The notes below the pieces were generated by a model. That model worked only from the letters and a program-made list of their open reading frames with translations. It did not search any database and was not told where the DNA came from. Below are positions 1 through 5,516 of a stretch of DNA of 10,154 nucleotides, piece by piece. This stretch comes from Bacteroidota bacterium. GTDB taxonomy: Bacteria > Bacteroidota > Bacteroidia > Chitinophagales > Chitinophagaceae. Every line of letters begins with the position of its first letter. Position 1 is the first letter of the stretch. Made by a program: the position numbers and the translations under genes. The DNA lies in NCBI GenBank assembly GCA_023433755.1, contig JAEYUA010000074.1:1-10154 (forward strand), given 5' to 3'.

Positions 1-1167
1 ATTATAGCCTGCCGCAATGCGGATGAATTTTTTGAAACGGTCGAAGCTCACGGTCATCAGTAATGAATCTCCACGGCGGTTGATCTTCTGCATCATCAGG
101 GGAAAGATGCCGTTTACATAGCTGGAAGTATACAGGTCTCTTTCACCCGCGATAGCAAGGTAATACAGTTCCTGGGCTGTTAACTGGTTCAATATGCGGA
201 AACGGACAGGATCCTGCTCGTTGTGCAATTCATTGATTGTTTTTACAAAATGAGAGATGGCCTTCACCTGGAGCATGGTATCAAGAACTCCCATGCTGAT
301 GATCTTTTCACCCCTGAGGCTGCGGGTAACATAATCCATCTTGGTCTTCACCAGCAGTTTATAGTAGCGGGCATCATCAGCTTTCACCGCATCGATGTCT
401 TCAAATTTTTGTTCGCCGGTAATAATATTATCGAGGAAAGGAAAATACAATTGCCCGCTTCCCCCGCTTTTAGCCATCCTTGAAATTGCTTTTATGAAGG
501 GATCGTCAATATTTCGGATGGCATATCCAAGGCGGTTGTCTGCCGAAGCATAATCATAAAGACGCTTGGGAAATTTATAGGCTGCAATGCGGATCAGGCT
601 GTCACGGAAGGGAACGTCCGGGTTCTCCCGCAGCTTGGTAAAAATTTGCTCGGGATGCAGCACACAGTATTTGAGCAGGAGGTCATTTTTAGACTGCGCA
701 TACCCTTCATTATTGGTAAAGGCATCACTAAGCAGCACCAGCCAGTGTACATCATAGGGAGTTTTTTCAATAACCGGTGCAATACTGCCTTTTTTCAAGT
801 CCCGGTTCATGGCTGTTTCATATACATCAAGGGCAGAAGGAAAATGGGCCGGGTTAAATTGTTTACCCCTGTAAAGTGAAATAAAATTCCTGAGTATTTT
901 TTCGATGCCGAGGAGGTAACCTTTTTTCTTCTGGTCGCCCAACACAGAATCCAGTTCAATGCGGCACTGGAGTACATCTACTTTTTTATTGACGGCCTGC
1001 CTTACGTGATAGTTTACATCTTCATTATTTCCGCCCTGGAAAACTTTCAATATGTTTTTCTGTTCCCGGTCAATGCGGTCATGCCATAAAGCTCGCCCGA
1101 TAGGAGGTTTACAAACGGTGTTTTGAGAAAATGCATTCAGCCCAACCAGTAAAAGCAGGCTCTTCAT
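1..1167 (-). CDS. Unrecognised secreted protein, N-terminal part (runs off left edge)
   Basis: The reverse frame is open from 1200 to base 1 with no stop, so the C-terminus lies outside the window; 389 codons are visible from the chosen start. Three in-frame ATGs occur, at 1200, 1191 and 1167. I prefer 1167 because it begins a compact signal peptide (MKSLLLLVGLNAFSQ, cleavage likely before or after the Q) and because a TAnnTTTG box at 1205-1212 would place the transcription start at or just inside the 1200 ATG, leaving a short leader to 1167. The mature part is mixed charged and hydrophobic with no motif I recognise and no further membrane segment. A short phrase (LIRIAAYKF, then FIRIAAGYN) recurs about 190 residues apart, a hint of internal duplication. 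It is divergent from the response regulator. Export is well supported; function is unknown. Confidence 0.8.
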   Translation of the reverse strand, partial: MKSLLLLVGLNAFSQNTVCKPPIGRALWHDRIDREQKNILKVFQGGNNEDVNYHVRQAVNKKVDVLQCRIELDSVLGDQKKKGYLLGIEKILRNFISLYRGKQFNPAHFPSALDVYETAMNRDLKKGSIAPVIEKTPYDVHWLVLLSDAFTNNEGYAQSKNDLLLKYCVLHPEQIFTKLRENPDVPFRDSLIRIAAYKFPKRLYDYASADNRLGYAIRNIDDPFIKAISRMAKSGGSGQLYFPFLDNIITGEQKFEDIDAVKADDARYYKLLVKTKMDYVTRSLRGEKIISMGVLDTMLQVKAISHFVKTINELHNEQDPVRFRILNQLTAQELYYLAIAGERDLYTSSYVNGIFPLMMQKINRRGDSLLMTVSFDRFKKFIRIAAGYN

Positions 1168-1204
1168 CAGGATTCGTAAGGTTAGACTCATGCGTCTCAT
1201 AGTA

Positions 1205-1212
1205 CAAATTTA
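1205..1212 (-). promoter_or_regulatory. Bacteroidota -7 promoter element of the left-edge gene
   Basis: On the minus strand the sequence reads TAAATTTG, an exact match to TAnnTTTG, four bases before the first in-frame ATG at 1200. No convincing -33 TTG or TTTG is seen 19-21 bases further upstream. Transcription would start close to 1199, which supports the internal ATG at 1167 as the real start. Confidence 0.5.
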
Positions 1213-1223
1213 ATACCCGAAGA

Positions 1224-1240
1224 CTTAACCCTTAGTTAAG
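1224..1240. promoter_or_regulatory. Possible operator: CTTAAC-N5-GTTAAG inverted repeat
   Basis: A perfect 6-bp inverted repeat with a 5-bp spacer lies about 12 bp upstream of the -7 element of the leftward gene, over its expected -33 region. It also contains two TTAA blocks 11 bp apart, the spacing typical of OmpR-family half-sites. It sits in the 220-bp region between divergent genes, one of which encodes an OmpR-family regulator. The operator role is inference. Confidence 0.3.
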
Positions 1241-1280
1241 GACGATTCAAGATAGAGCCTATTGGAGAGAAATCAAACCC

Positions 1281-1308
1281 GCCAAAGGCCAAAAGCCAAT
1301 GGCCAATG
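1281..1308. repeat. Heptad array, GCCAAAR type (4 units)
   Basis: Four consecutive 7-bp units are visible: GCCAAAG, GCCAAAA, GCCAATG, GCCAATG, followed by a degenerate GCATTAA. It lies between the left-edge gene and the response regulator, about 65 bp upstream of the regulator's -7 element. It is related to the arrays at 2071-2098 and 2158-2192. Confidence 0.75.
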
Positions 1309-1374
1309 GCATTAAATTATTATTAACTCTATACCCTTTTAATACACCACGGAGCCTATTCTTCCGCTTTATCT

Positions 1375-1382
1375 TAGGTTTG
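1375..1382 (+). promoter_or_regulatory. -7 promoter element of the response-regulator gene
   Basis: TAGGTTTG exactly matches TAnnTTTG and ends five bases before the ATG at 1388. In Bacteroidota promoters transcription begins a few bases after this box, so the mRNA would begin at or next to the start codon and be leaderless or nearly so. No clear -33 element is visible. Confidence 0.5.
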
Positions 1383-1387
1383 CGGAC

Positions 1388-2071
1388 ATGGAAGGAAGGA
1401 CCAGGAAGGTTTTGATAGCTGATGATGAGCCGGATATTCTGGAGATCCTCAAATATAATCTTGAGAAAGAAGGTTACCAGGTGTCCACTGCCAAAAACGG
1501 TGACGAAGCGCTTGAAAAGGCCAGGCAGCACCAGCCGGACCTGATTATCCTGGACATGATGATGCCCAGGAAGAACGGCATGCAGGTACTGGAACTTTTA
1601 AGAGCGCAGGAAATGTTCCGCGATACGCTGATCATGTTCCTGACTGCACTGAATGATGAGGCCACCCAGCTAAAAGGTTTTGGGACCGGTGCGGATGACT
1701 ATGTAAGCAAGCCGGTGAGCACCAGTGTTTTTGTAAGCAAGGTAAATGCGCTTTTCAGGAGGGTGAAACCCGCCCACCAGGTGATCAGGATAGACAACCT
1801 GGTGATTAACCCTGAAAAATTTTTGGTTGAATACAAAGGAAACGAGATCGTGCTGGCCAAAAAAGAATTTGAATTATTATACCTGCTTGCATCCAAACCG
1901 GGAAGAGTATTCCTCCGCAACGAGATCCTCAGCCAGGTCTGGGGCAATGATGTGATCGTAGGCGACCGCACCATTGATGTGCACATCCGCAAGATCCGGC
2001 AGAAGCTGGGGCTTGATTGTATTACAACGGTGAAGGGGGTGGGGTATAAGTTTGAGATCTCAGGCCTTTAG
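1388..2071 (+). CDS. OmpR/PhoB-family response regulator transcription factor
   Basis: This 227-residue protein has the full OmpR-family layout: a CheY-like receiver at about residues 6-120 and a winged-helix DNA-binding domain at about 130-225. Receiver residues are intact: acidic pair D12/D13, phosphoacceptor D56 in the LIILDMMMP context, T86 and K108 in DDYVSKP. The effector domain shows the expected LAKKEFELLYLLASKPGRV helix, the GDRTIDVHIRKIRQKL recognition region and the terminal VKGVGYKFE wing. The only sensible start is the ATG at 1388, since KVLIADDEP follows within six residues. A -7 box sits so close that the mRNA is probably leaderless. The histidine kinase lies 122 bp downstream on the same strand and is its likely partner. 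The regulon is not identifiable from the sequence, so I give no phosphate- or stress-specific name. Confidence 0.95.
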   Translation: MEGRTRKVLIADDEPDILEILKYNLEKEGYQVSTAKNGDEALEKARQHQPDLIILDMMMPRKNGMQVLELLRAQEMFRDTLIMFLTALNDEATQLKGFGTGADDYVSKPVSTSVFVSKVNALFRRVKPAHQVIRIDNLVINPEKFLVEYKGNEIVLAKKEFELLYLLASKPGRVFLRNEILSQVWGNDVIVGDRTIDVHIRKIRQKLGLDCITTVKGVGYKFEISGL

Positions 2072-2098
2072 CTGTTGGCCAATGGCCATTGGCTAGTG
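2071..2098. repeat. Heptad array starting in the regulator stop codon (4 units)
   Basis: Units are GCTGTTG, GCCAATG, GCCATTG and GCTAGTG; the first G is the last base of the TAG stop codon. The middle units create a perfect 16-bp palindrome, GCCAATGGCCATTGGC, at 2078-2093. No T-tract follows, so it does not look like a standard terminator, although the hairpin could stabilise a 3' end or slow readthrough to the kinase gene. Confidence 0.7.
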
Positions 2099-2157
2099 TA
2101 CTTATGACAGTGAACCTGCAAATGAACAATGAAACAATTTATTCTTTAAACGACCCG

Positions 2158-2192
2158 GCCAAAAGCTAATAGCCACCAGCCATCAGCTCCAC
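2158..2192. repeat. Heptad array ending one base before the kinase start (5 units)
   Basis: Five degenerate 7-bp units, GCCAAAA, GCTAATA, GCCACCA, GCCATCA and GCTCCAC, finish at 2192. The kinase ATG begins at 2194, so the array occupies the whole region where a ribosome binding site would lie. No Shine-Dalgarno sequence is present. Confidence 0.65.
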
Positions 2193-2193
2193 C

Positions 2194-3243
2194 ATGTTCC
2201 AGACCAAAAACCTCAGTCCGCGTAAATTATCGGCCCTAACGGCCCTGCTGTTGTCGGTGCTGATCAGTCTTGGAATTTATTTCCTGGAGAACTGGAAGAT
2301 TGCCCTGGTTGCATTCGGAATGATCTTTCTTGGCAGTTACCTTTTGCTTTATTCCATCATTGAAAATTTTATTTACCGGAAGATCAAGCTCATTTATAAA
2401 TTCATCTACCAGACCAAGGCCGGTAAAAAAGAAGAGATGTATCATAAATACATTCTACCCCAGAAAAGTATTGATGATGTAAGAATGGATGTGGAAGCCT
2501 GGGCTGAACAAAGAAGCCGTGAGATTGAACTACTCAAAAAAAACGAGGTTTTCCGTAAAGAATTTCTTCAGAACCTTTCACATGAATTCAAAACACCGGT
2601 ATTTACCATCCAGGGATATATTGATACACTTTTACAAGGCGCAATGGATAACCCGGAAGTGAATAAAAAATTCCTGGAGAAGACTTCACGTAATGTGGAA
2701 AGGCTGGTAAGCCTGATCCGTGATCTTGATGAGATTTCCAGGCTTGAAAGGGGTGAGTTGAAATTAGTGAAGCAAAGCTTCGTGATACAGGACTTGGTGA
2801 AAGAAGTGTACGAAAATCTTTCCTGGAAGGCAGAACAGAAAAACATTGGTTTCTCGATCAAGAAGGGATGTGAACAACCCTTGGTTGTGTATGCTGACAG
2901 GGAAAAAATCCGGCAGGTGCTTAATAATCTTGTTGACAATTCCATTAAATATGGTAAACCCAATGGTTCAACAATAGCAAGCATTTATAATACAGATGGC
3001 AAAAACATCCTCGTTGAAATCGGTGATGATGGCATGGGCATCAGTGAACGCTATCTTGACCGGGTATTCGAACGTTTTTTCCGTACAGAAGAAGGAAGAG
3101 GACGGGAAGCCACCGGCAGCGGATTGGGTCTTGCCATTTGCAAACATATCATTGAAGCGCATGAACACACCATTCATGTGAGGAGCAAAGAGAATGTTGG
3201 AACGTCCATAGGGTTTACGCTGGATGCGAAGAAGGAGGAATAG
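2194..3243 (+). CDS. Two-TM sensor histidine kinase
   Basis: This 349-residue inner-membrane HisKA/HATPase kinase is the probable partner of the response regulator just upstream. Two closely spaced hydrophobic segments (about residues 13-32 and 35-58) form a hairpin with almost no periplasmic loop. That suggests sensing within the membrane, through a partner protein, or in the cytoplasm. A short linker helix (about 90-120) leads to the H-box with phosphoacceptor H130 in SHEFKTP. The ATP-binding domain has the N-box (N245, N249 in NNLVDNSIKYG), G1 (D278-G282, DDGMGI), F-box (RFFRTEEG) and G2 (GSGLGLAI, about 308-315). No HAMP, PAS or other sensor domain is evident, and the protein is short for the class. 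The ATG at 2194 fits the first TM segment. The 122-bp gap contains heptad arrays and no obvious promoter, so co-transcription with the regulator is likely. Confidence 0.95.
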   Translation: MFQTKNLSPRKLSALTALLLSVLISLGIYFLENWKIALVAFGMIFLGSYLLLYSIIENFIYRKIKLIYKFIYQTKAGKKEEMYHKYILPQKSIDDVRMDVEAWAEQRSREIELLKKNEVFRKEFLQNLSHEFKTPVFTIQGYIDTLLQGAMDNPEVNKKFLEKTSRNVERLVSLIRDLDEISRLERGELKLVKQSFVIQDLVKEVYENLSWKAEQKNIGFSIKKGCEQPLVVYADREKIRQVLNNLVDNSIKYGKPNGSTIASIYNTDGKNILVEIGDDGMGISERYLDRVFERFFRTEEGRGREATGSGLGLAICKHIIEAHEHTIHVRSKENVGTSIGFTLDAKKEE

Positions 3244-3248
3244 TGGAG

Positions 3249-3269
3249 AGCTGCAAGCTGCAAGCTGCA
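3249..3269. repeat. Heptad array, three perfect AGCTGCA units
   Basis: Three identical 7-bp units begin six bases after the kinase stop codon and continue into the left inverted repeat of the adjacent element (AGACC follows the last unit). Confidence 0.85.
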
Positions 3270-3494
3270 AGACCTTATGCCGATATTCATCACTTAAATA
3301 GGCTTATTTAATCCTGGTTTTTCGTGATTGAAGAGAGCTTCTCGCAGCTCGCAGCTAACAGCCATCTGGTTTGATATGCCGCCCCGCTGGGGCTTAGTCT
3401 CCATATACGATGAGCAAATGTTTTTTTTTAGAGTGATCCAGTTTTACAAAGATTGAAAAATCAAAAGCAAATATGCATAAGGTCTTGCAGCTTG
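3261..3494. repeat. Non-coding inverted-repeat element, copy A
   Basis: The ends are perfect 20-bp inverted repeats, at 3261-3280 and 3475-3494, with core CTGCAAGACCTTATGC. Inside lie three further symmetric features: a TTAAATA/TATTTAA hairpin at 3294-3311, two CGCAGCT heptads at 3343-3356, and a GC-rich GCCCC-GCT-GGGGC hairpin at 3381-3393. A nine-T run follows at 3421-3429. There is no credible ORF. It resembles a MITE-like or palindromic intergenic element; no target-site duplication can be resolved because heptads flank both ends. It lies between the convergent kinase and transglycosylase genes. Confidence 0.75.
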
Positions 3495-3514
3495 AAGCTG
3501 TTGCGAGCTACAAA

Positions 3515-3737
3515 CTGCAAGACCTTTAGCGCATATTCATCAATTAAATAGGCTTATTTAATCATGGTTCTTCGTAATTGAAGAGAGCTTCTCGCAGCTC
3601 GCAGCTAGCAGCTTTCTGGTTTGATATGCCGCCCCGCTGGGGCTTAGTCTCCAAATACGATGAGCAAGTTTTTGTGAATAGTGATCCAGTATTACAAAGT
3701 TTGAAAGACAAAAACAAATACGCATAAGGTCTTGCAG
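3515..3737. repeat. Non-coding inverted-repeat element, copy B
   Basis: This is a second copy in direct orientation, offset about 250 bp from copy A and highly similar by eye across its full length. The left end starts CTGCAAGACCT (3515-3525) and the right end is AGGTCTTGCAG (3727-3737), an 11-bp perfect inverted repeat that becomes imperfect further in. The TTAAATA hairpin is slightly longer here (3543-3562), the CGCAGCT heptads are at 3593-3606, and the GCCCC-GCT-GGGGC hairpin at 3631-3643 is identical to that in copy A. The T-run of copy A is replaced by a shorter, mixed stretch. Confidence 0.75.
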
Positions 3738-3759
3738 CTTGAAGCTTGCAACTTGCAGC
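3732..3759. repeat. Heptad array, TTGCAGC type (4 units)
   Basis: TTGCAGC, TTGAAGC, TTGCAAC and TTGCAGC extend outward from the right end of copy B, directly up to the A-tract of the transglycosylase terminator. Read on the minus strand, these are AGCT-type heptads like those at 3249-3269. Confidence 0.75.
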
Positions 3760-3760
3760 T

Positions 3761-3790
3761 AAAAAAAACAGCCCGATCTCTCAGGCTGTT
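3761..3790 (-). terminator. Rho-independent terminator of the lytic transglycosylase
   Basis: On the minus strand, AACAGCC-TGA pairs with TCG-GGCTGTT (10 bp with one G-T pair) around a GAGA loop, followed by eight Ts. It begins 32 bp past the stop codon at 3823. Confidence 0.9.
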
Positions 3791-3822
3791 CCACGTCAAA
3801 TATCCGTCCAGAGATACGCTTT

Positions 3823-4701
3823 TTACATTGGGCCGGCTACAGCTACGGAAATGGTATCCACTACTTTTTCCCTGAGTGCAAGCTTATATTTATCCATTGC
3901 TTTTTTATATGCAATTGCTTCTGCTTTTGTTTGCGTGGTGATGCTGCCGGCTCCCTCGAAATAATAATGCACACCTATGAATCGTTTCACGTGGCCCCTT
4001 GTTTCAGCAGGTAAATAATTCTGCAAAGCCCAGAAATTACGCGATCCTGATTTTTTGATGGCTTTGTAAACTGTTCCTGGTCCGCCATTATAGGCAGCAA
4101 GCACCAGCAGCCAGTCACCGAACATATTGTGCAGGCTTTTCAGGTAACGGGCAGCCGCAACCGTACTTTTTCTCGCATGCAGCCTTTCGTCGGTGTACTT
4201 GGTAACTTTCAACCCCAGTTCTCTTGCCGTAACAGGCATGAACTGCCACATACCCTTAGCGCCAACCCTTGATACGGCTTTGGGATTGAGTTGTGATTCA
4301 ACGATGGCGAGGTATTTCAGTTCCACCGGTAAACCATAATGCATCAATACAGAATCAATGAAATCGAAATGATTCTGGCTTCTTGTTTCCATTTTTACAA
4401 GGAATTCCTTTTCCCTTTTCATGAAATCTTTTACGTAGCGGGAAACATTCTTATTAAGACTGATCTGGGGAGCAGCCATCATCTCTTCTTCCGTAAGTAC
4501 TCTTGAAAAAGTGTAACCCAGCGAATCTGAAGGAAGAACGATGAGTGTATCCACCGTGCTTCTTTTTTTGTAAGGCTTGCTTACATTCTGCGTTTCCAGG
4601 AAGCTGTGGGCTTCATTGCCTTTCACGCTGCCCGCATTAGGCATCATGAGCAATAAACCCTGACTGAGGAAACCTGTTCTTACTAAGTTTTTTTTCAACA
4701 T
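3823..4701 (-). CDS. MltD-like lytic transglycosylase (GH23 SLT domain), exported
   Basis: The product should cleave the MurNAc-GlcNAc bond of peptidoglycan to leave 1,6-anhydro ends, acting in the periplasm or at the outer membrane. I choose the ATG at 4701 (292 aa): it begins a basic-hydrophobic leader (MLKKNLVRTGFLSQGLLLMM), whereas the longer reading to 4761 needs a TTG start. The SLT domain covers about residues 115-255: catalytic Glu at about 135 in the AIVESQLNPKAVS motif, GAKGMWQFMP just after it, and the AAYNGGPG motif at about 202-209. E. coli MltD carries C-terminal LysM modules; here only about 40 residues follow the domain and no LysM is visible. The leader lacks a lipobox cysteine, so a soluble or loosely attached form is likely. 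A strong terminator follows at 3761-3790. Confidence 0.92.
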   Translation of the reverse strand: MLKKNLVRTGFLSQGLLLMMPNAGSVKGNEAHSFLETQNVSKPYKKRSTVDTLIVLPSDSLGYTFSRVLTEEEMMAAPQISLNKNVSRYVKDFMKREKEFLVKMETRSQNHFDFIDSVLMHYGLPVELKYLAIVESQLNPKAVSRVGAKGMWQFMPVTARELGLKVTKYTDERLHARKSTVAAARYLKSLHNMFGDWLLVLAAYNGGPGTVYKAIKKSGSRNFWALQNYLPAETRGHVKRFIGVHYYFEGAGSITTQTKAEAIAYKKAMDKYKLALREKVVDTISVAVAGPM

Positions 4702-4868
4702 TGTTATCGGTTTAAATGAAACAATGCCGACCCTTAGACTTGGATTGTCAGGTTTGATCAATGGATATCAGGAAAATCATTCAAAGGAATTGGAGATGCA
4801 TTTCATACGCAGGTCTTCCGGGGGACGGACGTTAAGGCTTTTCAAAGTCCGGAATGTTTGGTGTTTTT

Positions 4869-4893
4869 CAAACGTATGAACAGTGCAAAGCTA
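4869..4893 (-). promoter_or_regulatory. Two tandem TAnnTTTG boxes upstream of the transglycosylase
   Basis: The minus strand carries TAGCTTTG (4893-4886) and TACGTTTG (4876-4869), both exact TAnnTTTG matches 17 bp apart. Neither has a clear -33 partner. Either would give a leader of roughly 165-185 bases to the ATG at 4701. Two exact matches so close together by chance is unlikely, but promoter activity is inferred. Confidence 0.4.
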
Positions 4894-5045
4894 ACAGGTG
4901 ATTGATAGAGTTCATAGGTTTTGCTACGATGAAAAACTACGCAGTATACATAAACACATGGTAACCACTACCATAACTAACGGATGCAGATGGGTGAAAA
5001 TTAGTCAGGCTGACTGCCATCATGGTTGTTTAAACGGGAATGAAA

Positions 5046-5080
5046 AGTTTAAAGTTGAAAGTTCAAAGTTCAAAGTCTGC
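5046..5080. repeat. Heptad array, AGTTCAA type (5 units)
   Basis: Units are AGTTTAA, AGTTGAA, AGTTCAA, AGTTCAA and a degenerate AGTCTGC, followed by a short CTGCC-A-GGCAG palindrome. It has the same 7-bp period as the AGCT and GCC arrays elsewhere in the window but different sequence. Confidence 0.75.
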
Positions 5081-5168
5081 CAGGCAGGTCGATAGAATGA
5101 AGAATAAGGAACCGGAAATTCCCGGGAGATTTTGCAAGCCAGGAGAGAAGATGCTAAAAAAGAAAAAA

Positions 5169-5225
5169 GGTAAGCAACCTTTAGTTTCACCACCACGAAA
5201 AACCATTTCCACCCGGTTGCTTACC
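5169..5225. repeat. 11-bp inverted repeat with 35-nt loop
   Basis: GGTAAGCAACC at 5169-5179 is the exact reverse complement of GGTTGCTTACC at 5215-5225. The A-rich stretch before it and the CCTTTAAT after it do not make a standard terminator. It could be a structured RNA or a protein-binding site; no known family is recognised. Confidence 0.6.
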
Positions 5226-5280
5226 CCTTTAATATATATGTAAGTAATTATGGTGAAGAATACTATAACTGTGCCAGAGT

Positions 5281-5412
5281 AGCTTTGAGCTACGAGCTAC
5301 GAGCTACGAGCTGCGAGCTGCGAGATAACTTCAAGCTCAGATTTAATGCTAGCATATTCCCTTACAGTTTGTCTGCATAAGGTCTTGCAGCTTGCAGCTT
5401 GAAGCTTGCAGC
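5281..5412. repeat. Short relative of the inverted-repeat element, with heptad arms (copy C)
   Basis: The left arm is six heptads: AGCTTTG, three AGCTACG and two AGCTGCG (5281-5322). The right arm begins with the same end motif as copies A and B, GCATAAGGTCTTGCAG (5375-5390), and continues as TTGCAGC, TTGCAGC, TTGAAGC, TTGCAGC (5385-5412). The two arms are in inverted orientation and could pair with about one mismatch per heptad, leaving a 50-60-bp centre unrelated by eye to the core of A and B. It lies about 105 bp upstream of the 5517 start codon. Confidence 0.65.
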
Positions 5413-5470
5413 TCGTCTCACTCCGCTCTCCAATTCATCCTCTTATTTCCGCAAATGAAACATGACCACC

Positions 5471-5501
5471 TTGCTGCTGCAACTGTACAGGTTCATTTTT
5501 G
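5471..5501 (+). promoter_or_regulatory. Possible promoter of the 5517 gene
   Basis: TTG at 5471-5473 is followed after 20 bp by CATTTTTG at 5494-5501, one mismatch from the Bacteroidota TTG-N19-21-TAnnTTTG arrangement. Transcription would start near 5506, about 10 bases before the ATG at 5517, which argues against the upstream TTG start at 5499. Confidence 0.4.
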
Positions 5502-5516
5502 TCCCAAAAAAACAAC

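Larger units (their letters stand above)
4702..5516. other. 815-bp gene-free region
   Basis: This region separates the divergently transcribed transglycosylase and the 5517 gene. It holds possible promoter boxes (4869-4893), an AGTTCAA heptad array (5046-5080), a long-loop inverted repeat (5169-5225), a short repeat element with heptad arms (5281-5412) and a possible promoter (5471-5501). The short ORFs at 4898-5095 and 5040-5243 run through repeats and lack protein-like features. No tRNA or other recognisable RNA gene is seen; 4894-5045 contains nothing I can identify. Confidence 0.6.

Noticed and set aside
2104..2169. A 21-codon ORF between the regulator and kinase, possibly a leader peptide
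   Set aside because: It ends within the heptad array, has no ribosome binding site and no attenuator-like structure after it; a chance ORF is sufficient.
1388..3243. Naming the two-component pair PhoB/PhoR
   Set aside because: The domain layout fits many OmpR-type pairs, no phosphate genes or Pho-box-like sites are nearby, and the kinase lacks a PAS domain.
3249..3759. CRISPR array interpretation of the repeats
   Set aside because: Repeat units are 7 bp with no spacers, and the larger unit is two diverged ~225-bp copies; no cas genes are present.
3746..3964. Plus-strand ORF of 72 codons over the transglycosylase end
   Set aside because: It begins within a heptad array, crosses the terminator and is antisense to the SLT-domain gene.
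4898..5243. Two plus-strand ORFs (4898-5095 and 5040-5243)
   Set aside because: They run through the AGTTCAA heptad array and the inverted repeat, have low-complexity lysine-rich composition, and show no start signal or protein-like pattern.
4894..5280. Possible tRNA or small structured RNA gene
   Set aside because: No cloverleaf, T-loop-like GTTCGAATC segment or known RNA motif could be found by eye.
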